From Pseudomonas sp. CHM02 (GTDB lineage Bacteria > Pseudomonadota > Gammaproteobacteria > Pseudomonadales > Pseudomonadaceae): a DNA stretch of 64,000 bases. The stretch spans positions 1 through 64,000 of the forward strand of contig NZ_JFCA01000037.1 in assembly GCF_000612585.1 (NCBI RefSeq), read 5' to 3'. The number at the start of each line of letters is the position of its first letter. Within the stretch, counting starts at the first letter, position 1. Both the position numbers and the translations under genes were made by a program. Positions 1-7,218 of this stretch are shown here, piece after piece. A model generated the notes under the pieces. That model was not told where the DNA came from, did no database searches, and saw only the letters and a list, made by a program, of their open reading frames with translations.

Positions 1-438
1 GCTTTTTTCGTCGAAGCCGATGCCATTCACGATGTCGCCACGGTAGGCGGGCAGGGTGACCCCGTCGATGGTTTCATCGTTGGCCGAACGCGGCTTGGCG
101 AACTGGCCGGCCATGCGCCCGACTTTCACCACCGGGCAGCCGGCGGCGAAGGTCATCACGATGGCCATCTGCAGCAGCACCTTGAAGGTGTCACGGATTT
201 TCGCGGCGGAGAACTCGGCAAAGCTCTCGGCGCAATCGCCGCCTTGCAGCAGGAACGCACGCCCCTGGGTCACTTCGGCAAACTGGCGGCGCAACTCGCG
301 GGCTTCCCCGGCAAACACCAGTGGCGGGTAGCTGGCCAGGTTCTGCTCCACTTGCAACAAGTGCGTAGCGTCCGGGTACTGGGGTTGTTGCTGGATCGGC
401 AGGGCGCGCCAGCTGTCGGGGCTCCAGGGTTGGCTCAT
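1..438 (-). CDS. 3-deoxy-7-phosphoheptulonate (DAHP) synthase class II, N-terminal part (cut by window edge)
   Basis: Translating the minus strand from the ATG at 438 gives MSQPWSPDSWRALPIQQQPQ, the usual N-terminus of the class II (plant-like) DAHP synthase of pseudomonads. It continues with the conserved stretches FAGEARELRRQF, FLLQGGDCAESF and VGRMAGQFAKPRS. The enzyme condenses phosphoenolpyruvate with erythrose 4-phosphate, the first step of the shikimate pathway. The Cys in GGDCAESF is a metal ligand in this family. About 146 codons are inside the window; the rest lies to the left. A second in-frame ATG at 441 immediately precedes the chosen start. The gene is divergent from the spermidine-synthase-like gene. 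Confidence 0.93.
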   Translation of the reverse strand, partial: MSQPWSPDSWRALPIQQQPQYPDATHLLQVEQNLASYPPLVFAGEARELRRQFAEVTQGRAFLLQGGDCAESFAEFSAAKIRDTFKVLLQMAIVMTFAAGCPVVKVGRMAGQFAKPRSANDETIDGVTLPAYRGDIVNGIGFDEKS

Positions 439-562
439 CATGAACTCGATTGGCTGATTGACGGTCGGGCGCCAATGTTATCAGCAATTAGTGCGTGACC
501 TGTTGCCGCTGGTTGGCCGACAATCGCGCCTTTGCCGTGCAGCAAACCTGTTAGGAGTAGTG

Positions 563-1318
563 ATGACCGAGGAGCGTGTCGAGCGCCTGCTCGCCGAAGT
601 CCATGATGATTTCGGCATGATCCGTGTGCTCGAAGTGGCCGATTACCGTTTTCTCGAGTTCGGCGATGCCATCGAGCAAAGCTGCGTGTTCACTGCTGAC
701 CCGAGCTGGCTGGAGTATGACTACACTCGCGCGATGCTGATCGGCGCGTTGTGCCATGAACAGCCGGAAAGTGCGCTGTTCCTCGGCCTGGGCGCCGGCA
801 CCCTGACCCAGGCATGCCTCAAGTTCCTGCCATTGGAGGACGTGGAGGCCATCGAACTGCGCCCCGATGTGCCGCGCCTGGCCATCGAATACCTGGGGTT
901 GGACGACGACCCACGGCTGTACATCCGTATTGGCGACGCCCTGCAATTGCTCGACAGCGCCGAGTCGGCCGACCTGATTTTCGTCGACCTCTATACCGAC
1001 GTCGGCCCCGGCGTCGGGCACCTGGCCTGGTCCTTCCTGGAAAACTGCCAGAAAAAACTCAACCCCGGCGGCTGGTTGGTGATCAACCAGTGGGCCACCG
1101 ACGACGGTAAACCCCTGGGCGCGGCGTTGTTGCGTGGCTTGTACCACCGGCATTACTGGGAGCTGCCGGTGAAGGAGGGCAATGTGATTCTGCTGGTGCC
1201 TTCGGAACTGGATCAGGTGCTGGACCTGGGGGCGCTGTCCGCTCGCGCTGAAGCCTTGGCGCCGCGCCTTGGGTATTCGTTGCAACCGCTGATCAAGGCG
1301 ATTCGGCCGGCGACTTAG
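563..1318 (+). CDS. Spermidine-synthase-like methyltransferase-fold protein
   Basis: 251 aa. The Rossmann-type core shows a glycine-rich loop (FLGLGAGTLTQACL, about residues 75-88), an acidic residue after the next strand (EAIELRP) and a DLIFVDLYTD strand-4 motif, as in spermidine synthases. The protein lacks the N-terminal beta domain of full SpeE enzymes, and polyamine synthesis is not proven by sequence. The ATG at 563 follows a TAGGAG Shine-Dalgarno by five bases. The reading frame stays open upstream to 458, but that stretch has no good ribosome site. I would annotate it conservatively as a spermidine synthase family protein of unknown substrate. Confidence 0.85.
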   Translation: MTEERVERLLAEVHDDFGMIRVLEVADYRFLEFGDAIEQSCVFTADPSWLEYDYTRAMLIGALCHEQPESALFLGLGAGTLTQACLKFLPLEDVEAIELRPDVPRLAIEYLGLDDDPRLYIRIGDALQLLDSAESADLIFVDLYTDVGPGVGHLAWSFLENCQKKLNPGGWLVINQWATDDGKPLGAALLRGLYHRHYWELPVKEGNVILLVPSELDQVLDLGALSARAEALAPRLGYSLQPLIKAIRPAT

Positions 1319-1332
1319 TCGCCTGTCACGAC

Positions 1333-1419
1333 GCCATCGGGGGCAAGTCGAATCGTCGCACCGCCCCTCCCACCTTTGAAATGCGTTCCAAGTGTGGGAG
1401 GGGGCTTGCCCCCGATGGC
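1333..1419. repeat. REPIN-type inverted repeat pair
   Basis: Two opposed copies of a Pseudomonas REP-like palindrome. The left copy starts GCCATCGGGGGCAAG and the right copy ends GGGCTTGCCCCCGATGGC, with a short spacer between them. It fills the gap between two convergent genes and may act as a transcript end or stabiliser. Confidence 0.8.
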
Positions 1420-1434
1420 ATTGGTACTGCCAAC

Positions 1435-2226
1435 TCAAATACCTTTGAACACCCCAGGCCGCTTCTCAACCATCGCCCGCACCCCTTCCTTGGCATCCTC
1501 GCTATTGAGCAACTTGTTCACCAGCGCTGGCAATGCGGCGGCGGCAACGGCTTCACCTTCCATATGCGCCAGCCGTGCCGACATCAGCGTCGCCTGCACG
1601 CCCAGTGGCGCCTGGCGGGCGATGCGGTTGGCGAGTTCGACGGCGCGGGGCAGCAGGTCTTCGCTGGCCATCACTTCCTGCACCAGGCCCAGGCGCAGAG
1701 CGTCATGGGCGTCGAACTCATCACCGGTGAGCAGCCAGCGCATCGCGTTGCCCCAGCCGGCGATCTGATGAAAGCGCAACGTCGCGCCGCCGAACGGAAA
1801 GATCCCACGCTGTACTTCCATCTGCGCAAAGCGCGTGTTGCTCGCGCAAAGATTGATATCTGCCGCCAGCATCAACTCGATGCCGATGGTCAGGCAGTAG
1901 CCCTGGGCCGCGACGATCACCGGCTTGCTCACCCGTGGGCCGGCGAACACGCCCCAGGGGTCGCATCCACCCAACGGTGGTTGCCAGCCGCCGGCCATCA
2001 CTGCGCTGACGTTGGCCAGGTCCAGTCCGGCGGTGAAGTGGTCGCCATGGGCGAACACCACCGCCACTCGTGCATCGTCATTTCGATCAAATTCGCCATA
2101 CGCCAGGCTCAGCTCATTGAGCAGGTCCAGGTCGAAAGCGTTGCGTTTGGCCACCCGGTCCAGGCCCAGCAGCAGGACATGGCCCCGGAGTTCACGGCTG
2201 ACGCGGCTGCTGCTGGCTTGATTCAT
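1435..2226 (-). CDS. Crotonase-family enoyl-CoA hydratase/isomerase
   Basis: 263 aa, the normal length for the family. The crotonase fold is shown by the oxyanion-hole segments HFTAGLDLANV (about residues 62-72) and QGYCLTIGIELMLAADINLCA (about 108-128), followed by FPFGGATLRFHQIAGWGNAMRWLLTGDEFDAHDA. The usual hydratase Glu in the first catalytic position is not obvious, so the exact reaction (hydration, isomerisation or other acyl-CoA chemistry) is open. The protein is cytosolic. The gene stands alone: its 3' end faces the spermidine-synthase-like gene across a REPIN and its 5' end is divergent from deaD. Confidence 0.85.
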   Translation of the reverse strand: MNQASSSRVSRELRGHVLLLGLDRVAKRNAFDLDLLNELSLAYGEFDRNDDARVAVVFAHGDHFTAGLDLANVSAVMAGGWQPPLGGCDPWGVFAGPRVSKPVIVAAQGYCLTIGIELMLAADINLCASNTRFAQMEVQRGIFPFGGATLRFHQIAGWGNAMRWLLTGDEFDAHDALRLGLVQEVMASEDLLPRAVELANRIARQAPLGVQATLMSARLAHMEGEAVAAAALPALVNKLLNSEDAKEGVRAMVEKRPGVFKGI

Positions 2227-2423
2227 CGGGTGTACCCTCGAGGGCGGGGAAAGCTTTCAGACCAAAGGGGCCGAAAGGTCGGGTGAACCGTTTAAGCTTT
2301 ATGCCCAGCAGGGCCGGGCCTTTGAAAAATAGACCCTGCCAGTGTTATCTGCAAAGGCTGTGACGCAGCGCGGTTTATCGGCGCTTTCCGATAAAAAAAG
2401 CTCCCTTTTTCAGGTATTTCCGG

Positions 2424-2429
2424 TATAGT
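2424..2429 (+). promoter_or_regulatory. Putative -10 element of deaD
   Basis: TATAGT followed by a GC-rich discriminator (GCGCGCC). No good -35 is seen at 16-18 bp upstream. The position would give a leader of about 215 bases. Confidence 0.45.
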
Positions 2430-2617
2430 GCGCGCCGGCCTTTAACCGGGCCGCGTTTAGGTAGCGCAATTCCCCGAAGTCAGCTTCGGCTGCACGTCCG
2501 CACAGCGGACTCTTCCTTGACGAATCTTTTTCATTCATTCGTTTTCGCAAATCCCCGCCGACAAAGCAGCCAGGGCGACTCTTGAGTCTCAACACGGCAT
2601 GCGCAGCTTTGGAGCAT

Positions 2618-2649
2618 GGGTCTTTGCGGATGCACTTAGAGGCAGACCC
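2618..2649 (+). promoter_or_regulatory. Hairpin directly before the deaD start codon
   Basis: GGGTCT (2618-2623) pairs with AGACCC (2644-2649), extended by GC/GC after a two-base bulge. The Shine-Dalgarno-like AGAGG (about 2638-2642) lies in or next to the loop and the ATG follows at 2650. Such a structure could limit ribosome access. A cold-dependent role is inference only. Confidence 0.5.
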
Positions 2650-4323
2650 ATGACCCAGGAAACCGGCGGCTTCGCCGCTTTTAATCTTAACCCGAATATT
2701 CTTGCAGCCGTCGCAGCGACCGGCTACGAAGAGCCTTCGGCGATTCAGCAGCAATCGATCCCGATCATCATGGCCGGCCAGGACATGATTGGCCAGGCGC
2801 AAACCGGTACCGGTAAAACCGCCGCGTTCGCCCTGCCTATCCTGCACTGCATCGATCCTGCCAAGCGCGAACCGCAAGCCCTGATCCTGGCGCCAACCCG
2901 CGAGTTGGCGCTGCAAGTAGCAACCGCTTTTGAAACCTACGCCAAGCAAATGCCAGGCGTCACCGTTGTGGCCGTTTACGGCGGCGCGCCGATGGGCCCG
3001 CAACTCAAGGCTATCCGTAACGGCGCACAGATCGTTGTCGCCACCCCGGGCCGTCTGTGCGACCACCTGCGTCGTGACGAGAAAGTGCTGTCGACCGTGA
3101 ACCACCTGGTTCTCGACGAAGCTGACGAAATGTTGAAGCTGGGCTTCATGGATGACCTGGAAGTCATCTTCAAGGCACTGCCACCGACCCGTCAGACCGT
3201 CCTGTTCTCGGCCACCCTGCCACAGTCGATCCGTGCCATTGCCGAACGCCACCTGCGCGATCCGCAACACGTGAAGATCCAGACCAAGACCCAGACCGTT
3301 ACCGCGATCGAACAGGCTCACCTGTTGGTTCACGCTGACCAGAAGACCTCGGCTGTATTGAGCCTGCTGGAAGTCGAAGACTTCGACGCCCTGATCATGT
3401 TCGTGCGCACCAAGCAAGCGACCCTGGACCTGGCCAGCGCCCTGGAAGCCAAAGGCTACAAGGCCGCTGCGCTGAACGGCGACATCGCCCAGAACCAGCG
3501 TGAGCGCGTCATCGACTCCCTCAAGGATGGCCGCCTGGACATCGTTGTGGCGACCGACGTTGCTGCCCGTGGCCTCGACGTTCCACGTATCACCCACGTG
3601 TTCAACGTTGACATGCCGTACGATCCAGAGTCCTACGTGCACCGTATCGGCCGTACCGGCCGTGCTGGTCGCGAAGGTCGTGCACTGCTGCTGGTAACGC
3701 CGCGCGAGCGCCGTATGCTGCAAGTGATCGAGCGCGTAACCGGCCAGAAAGTGGCCGAAGTGCGCCTGCCGGATGCCCAGGCCGTTCTCGATGCCCGCAT
3801 CAAGAAACTGACCAACAGCCTGGCGCCACTGGTGGCTGACGCTGAATCGACCCACGGCGATCTGCTGGACCGCCTGACCGCCGATATCGGTTGCACCCCG
3901 CGTGCCCTGGCTGCAGCCCTGCTGCGCAAAGCTACCAACGGTCAGGCCCTGACCCTGGCAGCCATCGAGAAAGAACGTCCACTGGTTCCGAACAGCGCGC
4001 CACGCGGTGATCGCCCAGAGCGTTCCGGCGACCGTCCAGACCGTGGTGATCGTGAGCGTCGCGCTCCGGTTCCATTGGCTGAAGGCCGTGCTCGTTGCCG
4101 TACCGCGCTGGGCGCGCGTGACGGTATCGCTGCCAAGAACCTGCTGGGCGCTATCCTCAACGAGGGTGGCCTGGCACGTGAAGCCATCGGTCGCATCCAG
4201 GTCCGTGACAGCTTCTCCCTGGTGGAGCTGCCGGAAGACGGTCTGGAAAAACTGCTGGCCAAGCTGAAAGACACACGCGTTGCCGGTAAGCAGCTGAAGC
4301 TGCGTCGTTATCGCGAAGATTGA
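2650..4323 (+). CDS. deaD: DEAD-box ATP-dependent RNA helicase DeaD/CsdA
   Basis: 557 aa. Helicase motifs in order: Q motif near 25-38, Walker A AQTGTGKT (50-57), PTREL (about 82-86), DEAD (156-159), SAT (187-189) and HRIGRTGR (331-338). Next comes an Arg/Asp/Gly-rich linker with GDRPERSGDRPDRGDRERR (about 453-471), then a DbpA-type RNA-binding domain (about 478-557) ending KLRRYRED. It unwinds structured RNA in ribosome assembly and mRNA decay, especially at low temperature in E. coli. I chose the ATG at 2650 (MTQETGGF). The frame is open to 2599, but that stretch belongs to the leader hairpin. Confidence 0.95.
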   Translation: MTQETGGFAAFNLNPNILAAVAATGYEEPSAIQQQSIPIIMAGQDMIGQAQTGTGKTAAFALPILHCIDPAKREPQALILAPTRELALQVATAFETYAKQMPGVTVVAVYGGAPMGPQLKAIRNGAQIVVATPGRLCDHLRRDEKVLSTVNHLVLDEADEMLKLGFMDDLEVIFKALPPTRQTVLFSATLPQSIRAIAERHLRDPQHVKIQTKTQTVTAIEQAHLLVHADQKTSAVLSLLEVEDFDALIMFVRTKQATLDLASALEAKGYKAAALNGDIAQNQRERVIDSLKDGRLDIVVATDVAARGLDVPRITHVFNVDMPYDPESYVHRIGRTGRAGREGRALLLVTPRERRMLQVIERVTGQKVAEVRLPDAQAVLDARIKKLTNSLAPLVADAESTHGDLLDRLTADIGCTPRALAAALLRKATNGQALTLAAIEKERPLVPNSAPRGDRPERSGDRPDRGDRERRAPVPLAEGRARCRTALGARDGIAAKNLLGAILNEGGLAREAIGRIQVRDSFSLVELPEDGLEKLLAKLKDTRVAGKQLKLRRYRED

Positions 4324-4351
4324 TCCGCCTTTGGGCTGATTGATCGCACAT

Positions 4352-4380
4352 AAAAAATCCCGACTGGTTCGGGATTTTTT
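4352..4380. terminator. Bidirectional rho-independent terminator
   Basis: AAAAAATCCCG, loop ACTGGTT, CGGGATTTTTT. The A and T tracts on both sides let it end deaD on the plus strand and the convergent dioxygenase gene on the minus strand. Confidence 0.9.
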
Positions 4381-4436
4381 ATGCCTGAATTGTTTGCACG
4401 GCATACAGCCCTTGCCGGCTCCTGCAAGGGCTGGCG

Positions 4437-5204
4437 CTAGCCGAAGCGGTAGATGTCCATGCCCAGCGCGCCCATCGTGAAGCCCTGGTGCGCCACGCTG
4501 AAGTCGCCACCGGCGCCCCGCGCAAAATACAGCGGCAACAGATGCTCATCACTGGGATGGCTGCGCACGGCATTTGGTGCCTGACGGCGATAGTCGTGCA
4601 ACGCGGTTTCATCGTTGGCCGCCAGCTTGTCGACGACCCAATCGCGAAAAGCCAGCGCCCATGGCGTGATGGTCTCCGGCCCGGCGCGCCAATCAAGCTC
4701 ACCGAGGTTATGGGTGATACTGCCCGAGCCGATCAGCAGCACGCCTTGCCCGCGCAGGCTGGCCAGGGCATGCCCGACGCGGGTCTGCAGGACTGGGCCC
4801 ATGCGACTGGGCAGCGAAACCTGCACCACCGGGATATCCGCCGCCGGGTACATCAGCGAAAGGGGTACCCAGGTGCCGTGGTCGAAGGGGCGACGGTCGT
4901 CAATGCGGGCGTTCAGGCCATCGGCGTGGAGTAGCTGGACAATCTCGCTGGCCAGTTGCGGGTCGCCCGGCGCCGGGTATTGCACGGCAAACAATTCGCG
5001 CGGGAACCCGCCGAAGTCGTGCCAGGTTTCGGGCGCCGCACTGCCGCTGACCAGCAGCTCATGGCTTTCCCAATGCGCCGACACCACCACGATTGCCTTC
5101 GGCCGTGGCAGCTCGGCCGCCAGACGCTGCAACGCCGGGCCGCTGGCGCCAGGTTGCAGGGCGAGCATGGGCGAACCGTGGGAGATAAACAGGCTGGGGA
5201 ACAT
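4437..5204 (-). CDS. DODA-type extradiol aromatic ring-opening dioxygenase (YgiD-like)
   Basis: 255 aa starting MFPSLFISHGSPMLALQPG. The conserved metal-site stretches are ISHGSP (about residues 7-12), VSAHWESHE (about 42-50) and PFDHGTWVPL (about 107-116), then LLIGSGSITHNLGEL. These match the LigB/DODA superfamily, which opens catechol-type rings; the E. coli relative YgiD is a zinc/iron DOPA 4,5-dioxygenase. The substrate here is unknown. The longer frame to 5228 has no ribosome site; the ATG at 5204 follows AGGA. It is divergent from tpm across a perfect palindrome. Confidence 0.88.
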   Translation of the reverse strand: MFPSLFISHGSPMLALQPGASGPALQRLAAELPRPKAIVVVSAHWESHELLVSGSAAPETWHDFGGFPRELFAVQYPAPGDPQLASEIVQLLHADGLNARIDDRRPFDHGTWVPLSLMYPAADIPVVQVSLPSRMGPVLQTRVGHALASLRGQGVLLIGSGSITHNLGELDWRAGPETITPWALAFRDWVVDKLAANDETALHDYRRQAPNAVRSHPSDEHLLPLYFARGAGGDFSVAHQGFTMGALGMDIYRFG

Positions 5205-5244
5205 AAGTGGGGTCCTGAGCGTTAACATGGGCCCATCTTCAATC

Positions 5245-5257
5245 AGATCATTGATCT
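5245..5257. promoter_or_regulatory. Perfect 13-bp palindrome in the dioxygenase/tpm divergent promoter region
   Basis: AGATCA-T-TGATCT. It lies in the roughly 100-bp gap between two divergent genes, just upstream of a TATAAG (5266-5271) that could be a -10 for tpm. It looks like an operator; no candidate regulator is adjacent. Confidence 0.45.
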
Positions 5258-5307
5258 AAATCTAATATAAGTTTTAGTGCCTTTTGATCGAATTTCCGGG
5301 GGGATCC

Positions 5308-5964
5308 ATGGAGCCTAAGTTTTGGCAGGAGCGCTGGGCGCGCAATCAGATCGGCTTCCATTTGCCTGAGGTCAACCCGTATCTGCAACGACACTGGCCG
5401 CAGCTCGCTCTCGCCGAAGACGCCCAAGTGCTGGTGCCATTGTGTGGCAAGAGCCTGGACCTGATCTGGCTGGCCAGCCGTGGGCTGCGGGTGCTGGGCG
5501 TGGAGCTGTCGGAGCAGGCCGTCGAGGCGTTCTTCAGTGAGCAGAACCTGGTGCCACGCATCACACGGCAGGGCGCCTTCACGGTTTATCAGGCTGATCG
5601 GGTCGAGGTGTGGTGTGGCGATTTCTTCGCCCTGGACGCCGACGTCCTGGCCGGTTGCACCGCACTGTATGACCGCGCCGCACTGATTGCCTTGCCGCCG
5701 CTGATGCGTGCGCGATACGCCGAACACCTGAACAGCTTGCTGCCTCCAGGTTGCCAGGGGTTGTTGATCACCCTCGATTACGACCAGGCGCAGAAAGCCG
5801 GACCACCGTTTGCGGTGACGGATGACGAGGTGAAGGTGCTGTTCGGTTCGGAATGGACCTTGGAGGCGCTGGAGGAGCAAGACATTCTGGGTGAGAGCTG
5901 GAAGTTCGTGCAGGACGGCGTCACGCGGCTCGACGAGCGTGTCTATCAGCTAACGATGCGTTGA
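5308..5964 (+). CDS. tpm: Thiopurine S-methyltransferase (bacterial TPMT family)
   Basis: 218 aa, standard for bacterial TPMT. Starts MEPKFWQERWARNQIGFH and has the SAM-binding core VLVPLCGKSLDLIWLASRGLRVLGVELS (about residues 42-69), then VWCGDFFAL and YDRAALIALP. In Pseudomonas this enzyme methylates thiopurines and also tellurite and selenium oxyanions to volatile species, so a metalloid-resistance role is possible. The start at 5308 follows GGGGGGAT and agrees with family length. A strong hairpin follows the stop codon. Confidence 0.92.
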   Translation: MEPKFWQERWARNQIGFHLPEVNPYLQRHWPQLALAEDAQVLVPLCGKSLDLIWLASRGLRVLGVELSEQAVEAFFSEQNLVPRITRQGAFTVYQADRVEVWCGDFFALDADVLAGCTALYDRAALIALPPLMRARYAEHLNSLLPPGCQGLLITLDYDQAQKAGPPFAVTDDEVKVLFGSEWTLEALEEQDILGESWKFVQDGVTRLDERVYQLTMR

Positions 5965-5981
5965 CAATATAAGCGCCCACA

Positions 5982-6010
5982 AAGAAGGGGCGATCAAATC
6001 GCCCCTTCTT
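5982..6010. terminator. Hairpin terminator between convergent tpm and htpX
   Basis: A 13-bp perfect stem AAGAAGGGGCGAT / ATCGCCCCTTCTT with a CAA loop. It lies between the two stop codons and probably serves both genes; the U-tract is short. Confidence 0.8.
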
Positions 6011-6026
6011 GTGTAACGGCTGGTTA

Positions 6027-6914
6027 TCAGCCCCGACGGCGCAGTGCGTCGATCCGCTCTTCCAGCGGCGGGTGGCTCATGAACAGGCGAGCCATGCCCT
6101 GTTTGATACCACCGTTGATGCCAAAGGCGGTCAGGCTATCCGGCATATGCACCGGCAGGCCTTGTTCGGAGCGCAGGTGTTGCAGGGCCGCGATCATCGC
6201 CCCGGTACCGGCCAGGCGTGCCCCGGCTTCGTCTGCACGGAATTCCCGTTTGCGCGAGAACCACATGGTGATCGCGCTGGCCAGGAAGCCCAGCACCACT
6301 TCAGCGAAGAGGGTCGCCACGAAGTAGGCAATGCCGCGGCCCTCTTCGTTCTTGAAGATCACCTTGTCGACAAAGTTGCCGATGATACGGGCGAAGAACA
6401 TCACGAAAGTGTTCACCACGCCCTGCACCAACGCCAGGGTGACCATGTCACCGTTGGCCACGTGGCCGATCTCATGGGCCAGCACGGCCTTCACTTCATC
6501 GTACGAGAAGCGTTCCAGCATGCCCTGGCTGACGGCAACGAGTGCATCGTTCTTGTTCCAGCCGGTGGCAAAGGCGTTGGCTTCATAGGCCGGGAAAATC
6601 CCGACCTCGGGCATCTTGATGCCCGCTTCACGGGACAACTGCTCGACGGTCTGCAGCAACCATTGCTCATGCCGGGTGCGTGGCTGGGTGATGACCTGGG
6701 TGCTGGTGCTCATCTTCGCCATCCACTTGGAGATGAACAGCGAGAACAGCGAGCCGGCAAAACCAAAGACCGCACAGAAAACCAGCAGCTGATTGAGGTT
6801 CAGGTCAACCCCGTTGGCCGCCATGAACCCGTTGAAGCCGAAAAGGCTCAAGGTGATGCTGGCAATCAGCACGACCGCAAGGTTAGTGGCCAAGAACAGC
6901 AGGATGCGCATCAT
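6027..6914 (-). CDS. htpX: Membrane zinc metalloprotease HtpX
   Basis: 295 aa. Two N-terminal membrane segments (about residues 3-25 and 40-61) precede the M48 protease domain with HEIGH at 147-151 and the downstream Glu in FRADEAGARLAG. HtpX degrades misfolded inner-membrane proteins and works with FtsH in E. coli. MMRILLFLATNLAV is the usual N-terminus and a GAGGAGA ribosome site precedes it. A near-consensus sigma-70 promoter lies about 45 bp upstream. Confidence 0.96.
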   Translation of the reverse strand: MMRILLFLATNLAVVLIASITLSLFGFNGFMAANGVDLNLNQLLVFCAVFGFAGSLFSLFISKWMAKMSTSTQVITQPRTRHEQWLLQTVEQLSREAGIKMPEVGIFPAYEANAFATGWNKNDALVAVSQGMLERFSYDEVKAVLAHEIGHVANGDMVTLALVQGVVNTFVMFFARIIGNFVDKVIFKNEEGRGIAYFVATLFAEVVLGFLASAITMWFSRKREFRADEAGARLAGTGAMIAALQHLRSEQGLPVHMPDSLTAFGINGGIKQGMARLFMSHPPLEERIDALRRRG

Positions 6915-6959
6915 GGTTGTAGAGTTCTCCTCATGCTTAATATGTCGCGTACTGCGGGG

Positions 6960-6988
6960 TATATAAGGTGCGGCATGGGGTGATTCAA
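6960..6988 (-). promoter_or_regulatory. Sigma-70 promoter of htpX
   Basis: Minus strand: -35 TTGAAT (6988-6983), 17-bp spacer, -10 TATATA (6965-6960). The transcript would begin near 6953, about 40 bases before the start codon. Confidence 0.7.
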
Positions 6989-7179
6989 CCGAGCGACTAT
7001 TTCAAACTGTGTCCTACAGCCTGAATGTAGAGCCTTGAAGGGCGTTTCGCTCATGGAAAAGGCTGCTTTATCGTTTCGCCGTTGCCTTGCAGCCCTGTAA
7101 TCATAGGGGGTAGGTGATGTTTGCGGTGCCAGTGAAGTGCTCAAGCGGGTGAGGCGCAGAGAAGTGTTGCCAGATACTC

Positions 7180-7208
7180 GCTGTACGACCGATTGTCGGT
7201 CGTACAGC
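7180..7208. terminator. Perfect 13-bp hairpin after alaA
   Basis: GCTGTACGACCGA, loop TTG, TCGGTCGTACAGC. It starts ten bases beyond the alaA stop codon. No T tract follows on either strand, so it may be a rho-dependent end or an RNA-stabilising stem and not a classic terminator. Confidence 0.55.
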
Positions 7209-7218
7209 GGCGTTTCCG

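Larger units (their letters stand above)
2227..2649 (+). other. Intergenic region with the deaD promoter and long structured leader
   Basis: 423 bp without a convincing gene. It contains a -10-like TATAGT, about 220 bases of transcribed leader if that promoter is used, and a hairpin that abuts the deaD start codon. E. coli deaD also has a very long leader linked to cold control and mRNA stability; by analogy this leader may be regulatory. An AT-containing inverted repeat near 2371-2393 (TATCGG/CCGATA) is followed by A residues, so it is not a terminator for the plus strand. Confidence 0.6.
6915..7218. other. Intergenic region between htpX and alaA
   Basis: 304 bp. It holds the htpX promoter (6960-6988) and a 13-bp hairpin (7180-7208) just after alaA. 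Short frames are present, but none has family features or a ribosome site. Confidence 0.6.

Noticed and set aside
2371..2400. Candidate terminator TATCGG...CCGATAAAAAAA upstream of deaD
   Set aside because: The tract after the stem on the plus strand is A, not T, and on the minus strand the T tract precedes the stem, so it cannot act as a standard terminator for either direction.
2410..4404. A 664-codon open frame antisense to deaD
   Set aside because: Its translation is low-complexity and Gln/Gly/Val-rich, as expected for the reverse strand of a GC-rich gene; the plus strand has every DEAD-box motif.
6960..6990. Heat-shock (sigma-32) promoter for htpX
   Set aside because: A GTTGAAT and a CCTTATAT can be forced to fit, but TTGAAT-17-TATATA is a better match to sigma-70; I cannot claim RpoH control.
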